Below are positions 1 to 6,636 of a stretch of DNA of 23,656 bases, piece after piece. The stretch lies in the NCBI GenBank assembly GCA_002293965.1, contig DBEG01000118.1, forward strand, positions 1 to 23,656. The letters are read 5' to 3'. Below the pieces are notes generated by a model. The model saw nothing but the letters and a program-made list of their open reading frames with translations, was not told the DNA's origin and searched no databases. Each line of letters opens with the position of its first letter. The stretch's first letter is position 1. The position numbers and the translations under genes are program-made. This DNA comes from Actinobacteria bacterium UBA912. GTDB lineage: Bacteria > Actinomycetota > Coriobacteriia > Anaerosomatales > UBA912.

Positions 1-6
1 GCCATC

Positions 7-1650
7 TTACTTCACCCCCATCGGCTTGGTGTGGACTACTGCCTTCTTGCCAGTTTTTGGTTCAATCACGTGAACCGCACAACCCACTCAAGGGTCGAAG
101 CTTCTGGCTACACGGACAACATTGAGGGGCCTTTCGATGTCAGCAACGGGAGTGCCGATCAAAGCTTCCTCCATAGGGCCACGTCGGCCAGCAGCATCCC
201 TGGGAGAAGAGACCCATGTAGAAGGGGTTACTACGTTGTACCGATCGATCTTGCGATTCTTCACGGTCATATAGTGCGCAAGTGCACCGCGCGGGGCCTC
301 CCACATGCCATAACCTTCACCGTCAGCGATGTCGTGAGGGGTGAACAGTTCCAGGCCTCCGCCCTTGACCGCTTCGATGAGTTCGTTCAGGAAACCCTCG
401 GTGAGGGTTGCGGTGTGGGCGGTTTCCAAGTTGCGAGCGGCTACTCGGCCTAGAAGAGAGACGAGAACCTCAGGCTTGCCAGCTGCTCCAAGCTTGGCCA
501 GAGTACTGTCGATCAGCTCCTGCACAGATTCGTCGCCACGCAGGTAAGCAACAACCATGCGAGCTAGGGGGCCGACCTCTGCAGGCATGTCGTCGTAGCG
601 GACAGCCTTGCCCCAGGAGTACTTGTCGTCGGTGTTGTACTCGGTGAACTCAGGGACAGTCTCTCCGACCTTTGGGTTGAGTCCCGAAGGAGAAGAGTAC
701 CAAGAGTGCTCCGTGTACTCTTTGACCTTGTCAATTTCGACCGAGGCCAGTCCTAAGGATGCACCCTCTGAGAATCCTGCAGGAAGATAGCGCTTCTCGA
801 TTTCGTACGATGGGTCATTGAACACTCCGAAGGAGAGGAAGTTTCCACCTCCGCCACCGAACTTCAGTGCGTCGAGATAGAAAGGTGCGATCGCCAGGGT
901 GTCTGGGATCATGGCCTCTCTCACGAAAGCATTCACCTTAGCGAGGCGGAACTTGACGTCATCGAGCTTCTCTTCGGTCGGCACCCAAGCGGTACCACCA
1001 TTTATCGAGGTCATGAAGTGGGGGAACTTGCCGCCCATGACCGCGATGATTGCAGCTGCCTCAGCCTGCATCTCAAGAGCCTCAAGATAGTGTGCAACAC
1101 CGATAAGGTGAAGCTCGGCGGGCATATCAGCTGGATACTCAGGATGCCCGAACCATCCATTCGCGAAGATGGAGAGTTGTCCGCGTTCAACGAAGGCAGA
1201 CAGCCTCTTTGCGATGGCACCGAAGTCAGCCACCCGTGTGCCGGCAGCATGCGCGAGGGCATAAGTGTCAGCAATGTTGGCTTGAAGTGCCTTCACCGGG
1301 TCGACGTAATCGAGTGCCGCCAGTGTGTAGAACCACAAGATGTGGCTATGGAGGAACTGTGCGCCTTCCAGAATGTTGCGAACAAGTCTCGCGCCCTCCG
1401 GAATCTGGACGCCCATCGCAGCCTCGGCAGACATGGTTGATGCATGGCCGTGGGAGATAGGACAGACTCCGCAGATCCGCTGGGAGATGTAGAACGCGTC
1501 CTGTGGTGCCCTGTTCTTGATTATCGCTTCCATGCCACGGAAGAGAGAACCAGATATCCAAGCATCCTTTACGACGCCGCCATCAACTTCGACTTCGACT
1601 CGCATGTGACCCTCGATACGGGTCAATGGATCAACAACCGCGCGTGCCAC
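7..1650 (-). CDS. hysA: [NiFeSe] hydrogenase large subunit, selenoprotein (in-frame TGA at 88-90 read as Sec)
   Basis: Catalytic subunit that splits or forms H2 at a Ni-Fe centre. The N-terminal nickel motif RICGVC is visible (C60, C63) followed by PISHGH. The frame meets TGA after residue 520, but continues in frame for 26 more codons to a TAA at 7-9. The readthrough sequence is DP-U-VG-C-AVH, the exact C-terminal nickel motif with Sec521 and Cys524 as ligands. About 20 residues follow H527, matching the tail that the maturation endopeptidase removes in this family. Total length is 547 residues, normal for group 1 large subunits. The start is GTG at 1648-1650, sharing one base with the TAG stop of the small-subunit gene (TAGTG), so the two are translationally coupled. 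A SECIS-like hairpin lies 11 nt after the TGA. The cytoplasmically folded subunit is expected to be co-exported with its Tat-bearing partner. No selA/B/C genes are in the window, so Sec insertion is inferred. Confidence 0.93.
59..76 (-). promoter_or_regulatory. SECIS-like hairpin downstream of the Sec UGA
   Basis: Reading the minus strand, 11 nt after the TGA (88-90) there is a perfect 6-bp stem, GGTTCA paired with TGAACC, closing a 6-nt loop CGTGAT. Bacterial SECIS elements sit inside the coding sequence just 3' of UGA; the E. coli fdhF element also begins its upper stem 11 nt after UGA. The loop contains a GU dinucleotide, as SelB-binding loops often do. I did not see a convincing lower stem. 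The assignment rests on position, stem and the coding evidence for Sec. Confidence 0.72.
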
Positions 1651-2816
1651 TATTTACCGCCTCCCTTCTTGCGTTCGCATTCCTTCATCTCTTCGTAGGG
1701 GGCGCCCTCGCCGTCCATTCTTCCGGCAGCCTTCATGCCGAGGCCATGAGCCACAAGAGCTGCGGCAGCTGCGGCACCCACGACAACACCGGCCGTAGAT
1801 GGCTGGACCCTCATGTCGCCGATCTTGAGATCACGATGGCGCTTGAGGAATGGTGCACCGACGTCTACCCAGTTGCCGCCAGGTGTTGGACTGGTGACCC
1901 CGCAACCGATACATGGAGCACCTGATTCGACGCACCACGAGGCTCTTCTGTTCCACCTTACGATCGGACAGTTGGTGAAGGTCTGCGGACCTTTACATCC
2001 GACAGGGTACAGGCAGTAGCCCAACTCCTCTTCCTTGCTGCCGAACTCATAGACGAACTGAGCGTTCTCGAAGTGACCGCGCCGTGGACATAGATCGTGG
2101 ATGGGATGTCCGAAAATCAATGACGGGCGATTGAACGAGTCCATGTCGGGGAGTCGTCCAAGGATCAGTACGTTGATAACGGTTGCAACGATCCACTCTG
2201 GGTTCACTGGACAAGTCGGCAGGTTGATCAAGGGAGTACCGATGCCTGCTTCATCCAAGAACTGCTTCATTCCAACAGCTTCAGCGGGATTCGGCTTGGC
2301 GGCGACGAATCCGCCGTCAACCGCACAGGATCCAACAGCAACGATCGCTTCAGCGGCTTCGGCCTTCTTCTTGAGACGATCGATTTGAGGCTCACCGAAT
2401 TCTCTTAGGGCGTTCCCGCCCTGGCCGCGCATGATAGAACCTTCGTAGATCAAGATGAAGCCGATGTCGTTCTCGGCATCCTTCAGGGTCTTGTCAACGA
2501 TCTTCTCGAGATCGTCACCCGAAGCCATATTGATGGTCATGTTCTTCAACGACAGGATATCAAGCACGATGGTCGCTATATCAGGCGTGTCGACCTGAGC
2601 AACGGACTCAGTACAACCCGTACAGCTTCCTCCATGGAGCCAGAGTGCGGGCTTCAACCGCGCACCCTTCTCTACAGCTGCGGCAATCTGGGGGATCATA
2701 GACTCAGACATTCCAAGAATCGCAGCTACCGAGCCACAAAACTTGAGGAAATCGCGACGTGAGACTCCGTGGAACTCCAGTTGGGATTGGAGCGCGTCGT
2801 GGTCCTCATGTGCCAT
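1650..2816 (-). CDS. hysB: [NiFeSe] hydrogenase small subunit, Tat-exported, iron-sulfur
   Basis: Electron-transfer subunit carrying three FeS clusters. The Tat signal is SRRDFLKF (R20, R21) followed by a hydrophobic stretch. Proximal cluster ligands are C65, C68 (SCTGC), C164 and C202. Distal ligands are H240, C243, C268 and C274. Medial ligands are C283, C295, C302 and C305. C295 (SWCV) stands where standard [NiFe] enzymes have Pro, predicting a medial [4Fe-4S] rather than [3Fe-4S] cluster, as in [NiFeSe] enzymes. Residues about 342-360 form a hydrophobic Ala/Val/Gly helix near the C-terminus that could anchor the complex on the outer face of the membrane. I chose ATG at 2814-2816 (388 aa) over an in-frame ATG 21 nt upstream, because a strong AGGAGGTG lies 6 nt before it. 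It is the first gene of the hydrogenase operon. No cytochrome b partner is visible; it may lie beyond position 1. Confidence 0.95.
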   Translation of the reverse strand: MAHEDHDALQSQLEFHGVSRRDFLKFCGSVAAILGMSESMIPQIAAAVEKGARLKPALWLHGGSCTGCTESVAQVDTPDIATIVLDILSLKNMTINMASGDDLEKIVDKTLKDAENDIGFILIYEGSIMRGQGGNALREFGEPQIDRLKKKAEAAEAIVAVGSCAVDGGFVAAKPNPAEAVGMKQFLDEAGIGTPLINLPTCPVNPEWIVATVINVLILGRLPDMDSFNRPSLIFGHPIHDLCPRRGHFENAQFVYEFGSKEEELGYCLYPVGCKGPQTFTNCPIVRWNRRASWCVESGAPCIGCGVTSPTPGGNWVDVGAPFLKRHRDLKIGDMRVQPSTAGVVVGAAAAAALVAHGLGMKAAGRMDGEGAPYEEMKECERKKGGGK

Positions 2817-2822
2817 GCTATA

Positions 2823-2830
2823 CACCTCCT
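2823..2830 (-). promoter_or_regulatory. Strong ribosome binding site of hydrogenase small subunit
   Basis: On the minus strand AGGAGGTG is followed by 6 nt and then ATG at 2816. It overlaps the codons of the alternative longer start (2837), which lacks its own strong site, so it decides the start. Confidence 0.8.
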
Positions 2831-2985
2831 CGATCAATGCGTGACTAATGTCTTCACGTTTCTGGCCTGCGAGGTATCGAATGGACAGCCTAGCAAGCCT
2901 GCGTGCGAGGTGTTCTTATGGGCAGCCCCCTTTCCGTACACCGATCCTCGAGTCTCGAACGCAAGATTACTGGTGCTCAAGACCT

Positions 2986-3003
2986 TTGTGAATGTATTCT
3001 ATA
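2986..3003. promoter_or_regulatory. Possible Rex-like (NADH/NAD-responsive) operator
   Basis: TTGTGAA, four bases, then TTCTATA. The left half matches the Rex consensus (TTGTGAA-N4-TTCACAA) fully and the right half matches 4 of 7 positions. It lies about 170 bases upstream of the hydrogenase start and 140 upstream of the DUF2249 start. No rex gene is in the window. A chance match is quite possible. Confidence 0.2.
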
Positions 3004-3144
3004 GCACGACGGTTCTTCCTGCTACAACTAAGTTCTTACGGGGCGAAACGTCTTGTCGGGCCATGAATATCAAGGACATCGCTGCTCACTGGAGAATGAA
3101 CACAAATGCACCCGTCGTTCGTCCAAGGAATCCGGGAGATCTGA

Positions 3145-3411
3145 GTGGGTAGTCATCCAAATAGCAGCAGTCTAGTGATAGACATAAGGGGATTCAGTCC
3201 TGGGTTACGGCGCCCCATGGTCTTCACAATCATCGACCGGATGGTTCAACTGGGGTGCGAAGATAGCCTTGTAGTGATTTGCGATCACGAGCCTGCTGGC
3301 CTCGGCTATCAACTGGACCTTCGCAAAGAGACCCGCGGCATGTTCGAGTACTATTATGACCAACGACTCGATGGAGCCTGGGTGGCCCTGATCAGGCGTC
3401 GGAACAACTGA
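3145..3411 (+). CDS. DUF2249-family small protein
   Basis: An 88-residue cytoplasmic protein of the DUF2249 fold. The characteristic opening IDIRGFSP (residues about 11-18) is followed by an amphipathic helix, a strand with VVICDHEP and a late aromatic patch (YYYDQRL) before the closing strand WVALIRR. DUF2249 proteins are often found beside anaerobic respiration, nitric oxide and molybdenum- or heme-related genes, but their biochemical role is unsettled. The start is GTG at 3145, chosen because GGGAG lies 6 nt upstream; GTG at 3175 would remove the N-terminal tail only. The gene is divergent from the hydrogenase and its stop is 7 nt from the convergent HAD gene. No signal peptide or cysteine cluster is seen. 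Confidence 0.75.
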   Translation: MGSHPNSSSLVIDIRGFSPGLRRPMVFTIIDRMVQLGCEDSLVVICDHEPAGLGYQLDLRKETRGMFEYYYDQRLDGAWVALIRRRNN

Positions 3412-3418
3412 ACGACGG

Positions 3419-4123
3419 TCAGACGCACAGGCGCTCCAGCAGTCGTTGTAGATCGATCAGATCCCCTCGGTAGTCCGTCACGGCCGAAGGTGAATCTCCC
3501 ACGAAGAATGTTGCCATTCCGACGTCTGCAGCAGCTAAGTCCAAGCGTGGATCGTCACCGACCATGATGCATTGTTGCGGCTCTACTCCCAGCATCTGAG
3601 CTGCTTGAAGGAAGTAGCCCGGGTGCGGTTTACACGCCTTCATGGTTTCGAAAGTGGTGATCAGATCGACTTGGTCTGGAAGGATGTTTGCCCAACTCAT
3701 CCGATGTAGAACTGCAATCCTGGGAAACATAGGGTTAGTTGCGATCGCGGTCTTGAGCGATAAGTCACGAGCCAGCCTAACGACCTCCTGTGCTCCTTCG
3801 ATGGGGCCAGAGTGGGCAATCAACGTAGGGAAGTCCTGGACGTAGAAATCATCGAACGCCGACCATATGTCGTCGAGATCCAATCCAGAAGTATCGGCAA
3901 ACACCCTGGTAAAAACCTCCTGGTTGGTTTCACCATCGTGCGCATCCATCATCGCAGATGTAGCCTTGTGTATGGACGACATCAGCTGAGTGCGACGGTC
4001 GGGACATTCGGTAACTTGTGCGATGACCGCTGATAATCCGTCGAAGTATCGGGAAATGAAGTTGTCGATATCGATATCGAGCAGGGTGCCGTCAAGATCG
4101 AACAGAACAGCCTTCAGTTCCAC
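3419..4123 (-). CDS. HAD-superfamily hydrolase (phosphoglycolate phosphatase-like)
   Basis: A 234-residue cytoplasmic haloacid-dehalogenase fold phosphatase. Motif I is VLFDLDGTLL near the N-terminus (D9 nucleophile, D11 acid/base), motif II is the Thr of AIATNP, motif III the Lys of CKPHPGYF, and motif IV MVGDDPRLD. The helical cap lies between motifs I and II (C1-type). The start is GTG at 4121-4123 with AGGAGG four bases upstream. The frame stays open to 4324, but that extension would cover the divergent regulator start, and the conserved fold begins exactly at the GTG. The substrate cannot be read from sequence; small phosphorylated metabolites are usual. The gene is divergent from the CRP-family regulator with 97 bases between starts, so they may share control elements. 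Confidence 0.88.
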   Translation of the reverse strand: MELKAVLFDLDGTLLDIDIDNFISRYFDGLSAVIAQVTECPDRRTQLMSSIHKATSAMMDAHDGETNQEVFTRVFADTSGLDLDDIWSAFDDFYVQDFPTLIAHSGPIEGAQEVVRLARDLSLKTAIATNPMFPRIAVLHRMSWANILPDQVDLITTFETMKACKPHPGYFLQAAQMLGVEPQQCIMVGDDPRLDLAAADVGMATFFVGDSPSAVTDYRGDLIDLQRLLERLCV

Positions 4124-4179
4124 TGGGCCTCCTGGGCATTCGTCTTGGTCAAGGGACGGTAACCGAATTTCCGCAACAA

Positions 4180-4195
4180 TGTGTCTAAAGTCACA
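4180..4195. promoter_or_regulatory. CRP-like palindromic box upstream of the CRP/FNR-family gene
   Basis: TGTGTCTAAAGTCACA matches the CRP-type consensus TGTGA-N6-TCACA at 9 of 10 defined positions. It ends 25 bases before the chosen ATG (4221) and lies in the divergent gap with the HAD gene. A product of the adjacent gene could bind here and autoregulate. If translation began at the weaker in-frame ATGs (4179, 4197), the box would overlap the gene's first codons. Confidence 0.45.
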
Positions 4196-4220
4196 AATGC
4201 GGTCTGCCGATGAATCCGTC

Positions 4221-4925
4221 ATGGATTCTACACCGCCACCCAATGATAACCGTAAGGATGTCTCGTTGCTCAAGGGACTTTCCGTGTTTGGCCATCTAGA
4301 CGATTCACAGCTGATGGAATTCATGTCCTTTGGAACGCAAGTGATGTTTAGCGGCGGGCAGCGACTCTTTGAGGGCGGCCTGGTTGGGCGACAGTTCTAC
4401 CTGATATCATCAGGCAGCATCAAGGTTGCCGTGGTTTCAAGTGACAAGGAGCTGGTCGTAGATCACCTGGATGCACCCATCTTCATAGGTGGAATGGACG
4501 TCCTGCCGGATACTCATGAGCCCTTCGCGATCACAGCCCTATCAACCGTTGAGGCTCTGATCTTGGAAAGATCCGTTCTGTCAGACGCCGTACGCATCAA
4601 TCCGCACTTGGCCACTCTTATGGCGGACTGTATGTCCGGGCTCCTCGGCCACACACTCGCCCTTCTTGATGACCTAGCATTCAGTGATGCGACCCACCGC
4701 GTCATGAGAACCATGCTCAATATCGCGACTGCGAATTGCGAGACCAGGGGGATACCGATCATTGAAGGTATCACGCATGCAGACATTGCGGCCCTCTCAG
4801 GCGTTTCCCGTGAGACAGCCAGTAGAGTGGCGTCCTCGTTGGCAAGGGATGGGATAGTGGCGACCAAGGGCAGAAAGATCGTTGTCGACATCATCGCCTT
4901 GAGAGAACGTATGGAGGTTCGGTAG
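4221..4925 (+). CDS. CRP/FNR-family transcriptional regulator
   Basis: A 234-residue cyclic-nucleotide-binding-fold regulator. The N-terminal beta-barrel effector domain runs over residues about 18-125 (SVFGHLDDSQL, then RQFYLISSGSIKV). A long dimerisation helix follows (130-160), then a C-terminal winged helix with HTH at about 184-208 (THADIAALSGVSRETASR). Only two cysteines are present (C137, C173) and there is no N-terminal cysteine cluster, so it is not a classical FeS-type FNR. The effector is unknown; a DNR, CooA or CRP-like sensor are all possible. No strong ribosome site precedes any of the possible starts (4179, 4197, 4221); 4221 is preferred because it leaves the CRP-like box outside the gene. 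It is divergent from the HAD phosphatase and upstream of a heme-binding-type protein. Confidence 0.9.
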   Translation: MDSTPPPNDNRKDVSLLKGLSVFGHLDDSQLMEFMSFGTQVMFSGGQRLFEGGLVGRQFYLISSGSIKVAVVSSDKELVVDHLDAPIFIGGMDVLPDTHEPFAITALSTVEALILERSVLSDAVRINPHLATLMADCMSGLLGHTLALLDDLAFSDATHRVMRTMLNIATANCETRGIPIIEGITHADIAALSGVSRETASRVASSLARDGIVATKGRKIVVDIIALRERMEVR

Positions 4926-5028
4926 AGACTGAGGGCGGGTCGAATATTTTGGATTTCGGTGGAGTCAGGGTTCGCCATTTTGGGAAGATACTGGTTGTAC
5001 GAATCACAAAGAATTGATGGGAGGACCC

Positions 5029-5256
5029 ATGCTGGAGTTCAGCGCAGAGAAACTTGCCACCTTTGATGGCCTGGAGGGTCGGTCGGCGTATGTTGCCTAC
5101 GAAGGAGTCGTCTATGACGTCAGCGATAGTGCGATGTGGATAGATGGTGAGCACGTCGGCATGCACGCTGCAGGCAGGGATTTGACTGTCGAGCAAGAAG
5201 ACGCCCCGCACGACGCGTACATCAAAGACTATCCGGTCGTGGGTCGCTTGATATAG
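5029..5256 (+). CDS. Cytochrome b5-like heme-binding domain protein
   Basis: A 75-residue single-domain protein of the prokaryotic cytochrome b5-like heme/steroid-binding family. Family hallmarks are LATFDGLEGR, AYVAYEGVVYDVSDS and WIDGEHVGMHAAGRDLT, then DAPHD and a closing PVVGRLI. The likely heme-ligand histidines are in GMHAAG and APHD. There is no signal peptide or membrane helix, so it should be cytoplasmic. I chose ATG at 5029 because GGGAGG lies four bases upstream; TTG (5014) and ATG (5017) further up overlap or precede that site. It follows the CRP-family gene by about 100 bases and might be a separate unit. Its partner oxidoreductase is not evident. It could instead bind a ligand other than heme, as some family members do. 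Confidence 0.85.
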   Translation: MLEFSAEKLATFDGLEGRSAYVAYEGVVYDVSDSAMWIDGEHVGMHAAGRDLTVEQEDAPHDAYIKDYPVVGRLI

Positions 5257-5286
5257 CTCTCCATGATGCGCAGCCCTCTGGAGTGA

Positions 5287-6489
5287 CTACAGTTTCAAGA
5301 ATCGGGCTATGTATGATGTGTCCATGGTTTGCGGCCGGATGTCGAATGGAGCGACATCGGTCGGGATGAAGCCCACTCGAGTTATGTCGGCTGAAGTTCT
5401 CTTTAGAGCCTCGAGGTCTTGGGCCAACAGGATCATCGAGCCTGCCCCTAGAGCTTCTATCGATTCCCAGTCCGATGAATTCAAGTTGGATCTGTCCGAG
5501 TGCACAATAATCGAGTCGACCTCAGGTATCTGTGGAAGCGCGCGCACGATACTTCCCGGCATCGGTGTTGCAGCTGATTTTGAGCGAGCAAGGTTCGCAA
5601 CCAGGTCGTGATATGCGTAGGCGAACGGCTCCATCGGCGTAATGCTCTTGACATGTTCAGCAATGGGTACCGTAAAGGATCCCACTCCAGGATACAGCTC
5701 CAGGACTGTGGAGCGGTCGTCTAACCATCCGAGTTCGAAGATGCACTCGATCATCGCCTCTGCGGCAGGTATGTTGGACGGGACGGGCGACACGGCGGAT
5801 GCCTGCAACCGGTGACCTGCCACCCTCATGGCCCAGGGACTCTTCGATGCCAGGTCCTCCACAACCACTATGTCCTCATCGGGGGGATCTCCCCGGAATA
5901 TGACACGTTTCAGCCCTTTGCATCCAGTGGCGGATACCAATGTCGAGCTGGCTATCTGCCGGGGAAATGAGCCCGGATGCGTCCAGAGCGACAACTCCAC
6001 GTCGGCGATGGTTGAAGTTCTGATCCTGACCATCTGGACAGCGAGCGCGTCCGGTGCATTCGAGAGGTACCGCAGGGCTCCTGAAATCGACCGTGGTAGA
6101 GACTGGGCATAGGGAGGTAACAATTCACAACGAGCGATCGGGAGGATGCCGTTTGGATCCTGTGACGGGAGCCCCAATGTCAGTCTAGAGTCGTTCACTG
6201 AAGCGTGAAGGTCCAGTGAGGCGAGGAAAGCGTATTCCTCTGGTGACGGGACGCAATCCCTGATAATAGCTGGATCGACACCAAGACTTCGACTGATCAT
6301 GTCCCTACAAGCCAAAGTCTTCACTGCTACCTGTTGGGAATATTCAATGTGTTGAAGCGTGCAGATCCCACACTGCCTGAAATATTTGCATCGAGGCAGT
6401 TTCGGGCCAGCAGCCGTGATTCGTTTCACTCGAAGTACTCCTTGACTCAGCTTGAATGCGGATGACATCGTTACAGTGGACTGGACCAA
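5287..6489 (-). CDS. Degenerate RlmD/TrmA-like FeS class I methyltransferase (probable pseudoenzyme)
   Basis: A 400-residue protein related to the 23S rRNA/tRNA m5U methyltransferases (RlmD/TrmA). The [4Fe-4S] ligands of RlmD are kept: C34-x5-C40-x2-C43 and C121 (ARCELL). The SAM-binding motif I is recognisable (VLELYPGVGSF, residues 263-272). Catalytic elements are lost: the position of the DPPRxG loop reads HSDRSN (330-335), the SCN/SCD nucleophile motif reads AQD (356-358), and the C-terminal HVE general-base motif is replaced near QTMDTSY. The N-terminal TRAM RNA-binding domain is also absent. The start is TTG at 6489; ATG at 6468 is an alternative, and neither has a strong ribosome site. 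It is convergent with the cytochrome b5-like gene and stands alone. The frame is intact, so it is a diverged protein rather than a decayed gene; its role is unknown. Confidence 0.78.
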   Translation of the reverse strand: MVQSTVTMSSAFKLSQGVLRVKRITAAGPKLPRCKYFRQCGICTLQHIEYSQQVAVKTLACRDMISRSLGVDPAIIRDCVPSPEEYAFLASLDLHASVNDSRLTLGLPSQDPNGILPIARCELLPPYAQSLPRSISGALRYLSNAPDALAVQMVRIRTSTIADVELSLWTHPGSFPRQIASSTLVSATGCKGLKRVIFRGDPPDEDIVVVEDLASKSPWAMRVAGHRLQASAVSPVPSNIPAAEAMIECIFELGWLDDRSTVLELYPGVGSFTVPIAEHVKSITPMEPFAYAYHDLVANLARSKSAATPMPGSIVRALPQIPEVDSIIVHSDRSNLNSSDWESIEALGAGSMILLAQDLEALKRTSADITRVGFIPTDVAPFDIRPQTMDTSYIARFLKL

Positions 6490-6636
6490 TTCCGGGTATC
6501 AAGGGAATCTCTCGATGCGTCAGCATGACAAACTTGTTGAAACTGATACAGTTAACCATCTGATGACCCGATAGCGATAGAGTCAGAGTACAACAACGAG
6601 GTCGGCAATGACCTCGACGAAAGGGGAGCTGAGTCA

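Larger units (their letters stand above)
2817..3144. other. Divergent intergenic region between hydrogenase and DUF2249 genes
   Basis: This 328-base stretch has no gene I can support. It should contain the minus-strand promoter for the hydrogenase operon and the plus-strand promoter for the DUF2249 gene. No clear -35/-10 pair stands out on either strand. One Rex-like half-palindrome is present at 2986-3003. An open frame crosses the region on the plus strand but overlaps the hydrogenase start antisense and shows no recognisable protein features. Confidence 0.6.

Noticed and set aside
88..90. TGA as the true stop of the hydrogenase large subunit
   Set aside because: The next codons restore the family's essential CxxH nickel motif and processing tail, which chance would not give.
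31..453. Plus-strand open frame antisense to the hydrogenase C-terminus
   Set aside because: No recognisable protein features; lies opposite a strongly conserved gene.
2769..3152. Plus-strand 127-codon frame across the hydrogenase upstream gap
   Set aside because: Overlaps the hydrogenase start antisense, has no ribosome site and no family resemblance.
3990..4220. N-terminal extension of the CRP-family regulator
   Set aside because: Residues here are antisense to the HAD gene's catalytic start and show no family similarity.
4124..4324. N-terminal extension of the HAD phosphatase
   Set aside because: It would overlap the divergent regulator gene; the fold and a good ribosome site begin at GTG 4123.
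4992..5010. FNR- or CRP-type site upstream of the cytochrome b5-like gene (TTGT..ACAA)
   Set aside because: Half-site spacing fits neither consensus.
5257..5286. Terminator between convergent cytochrome b5-like and RlmD-like genes
   Set aside because: Only a weak 5-bp CTCCA/TGGAG stem with a 15-nt loop and no U-tract.
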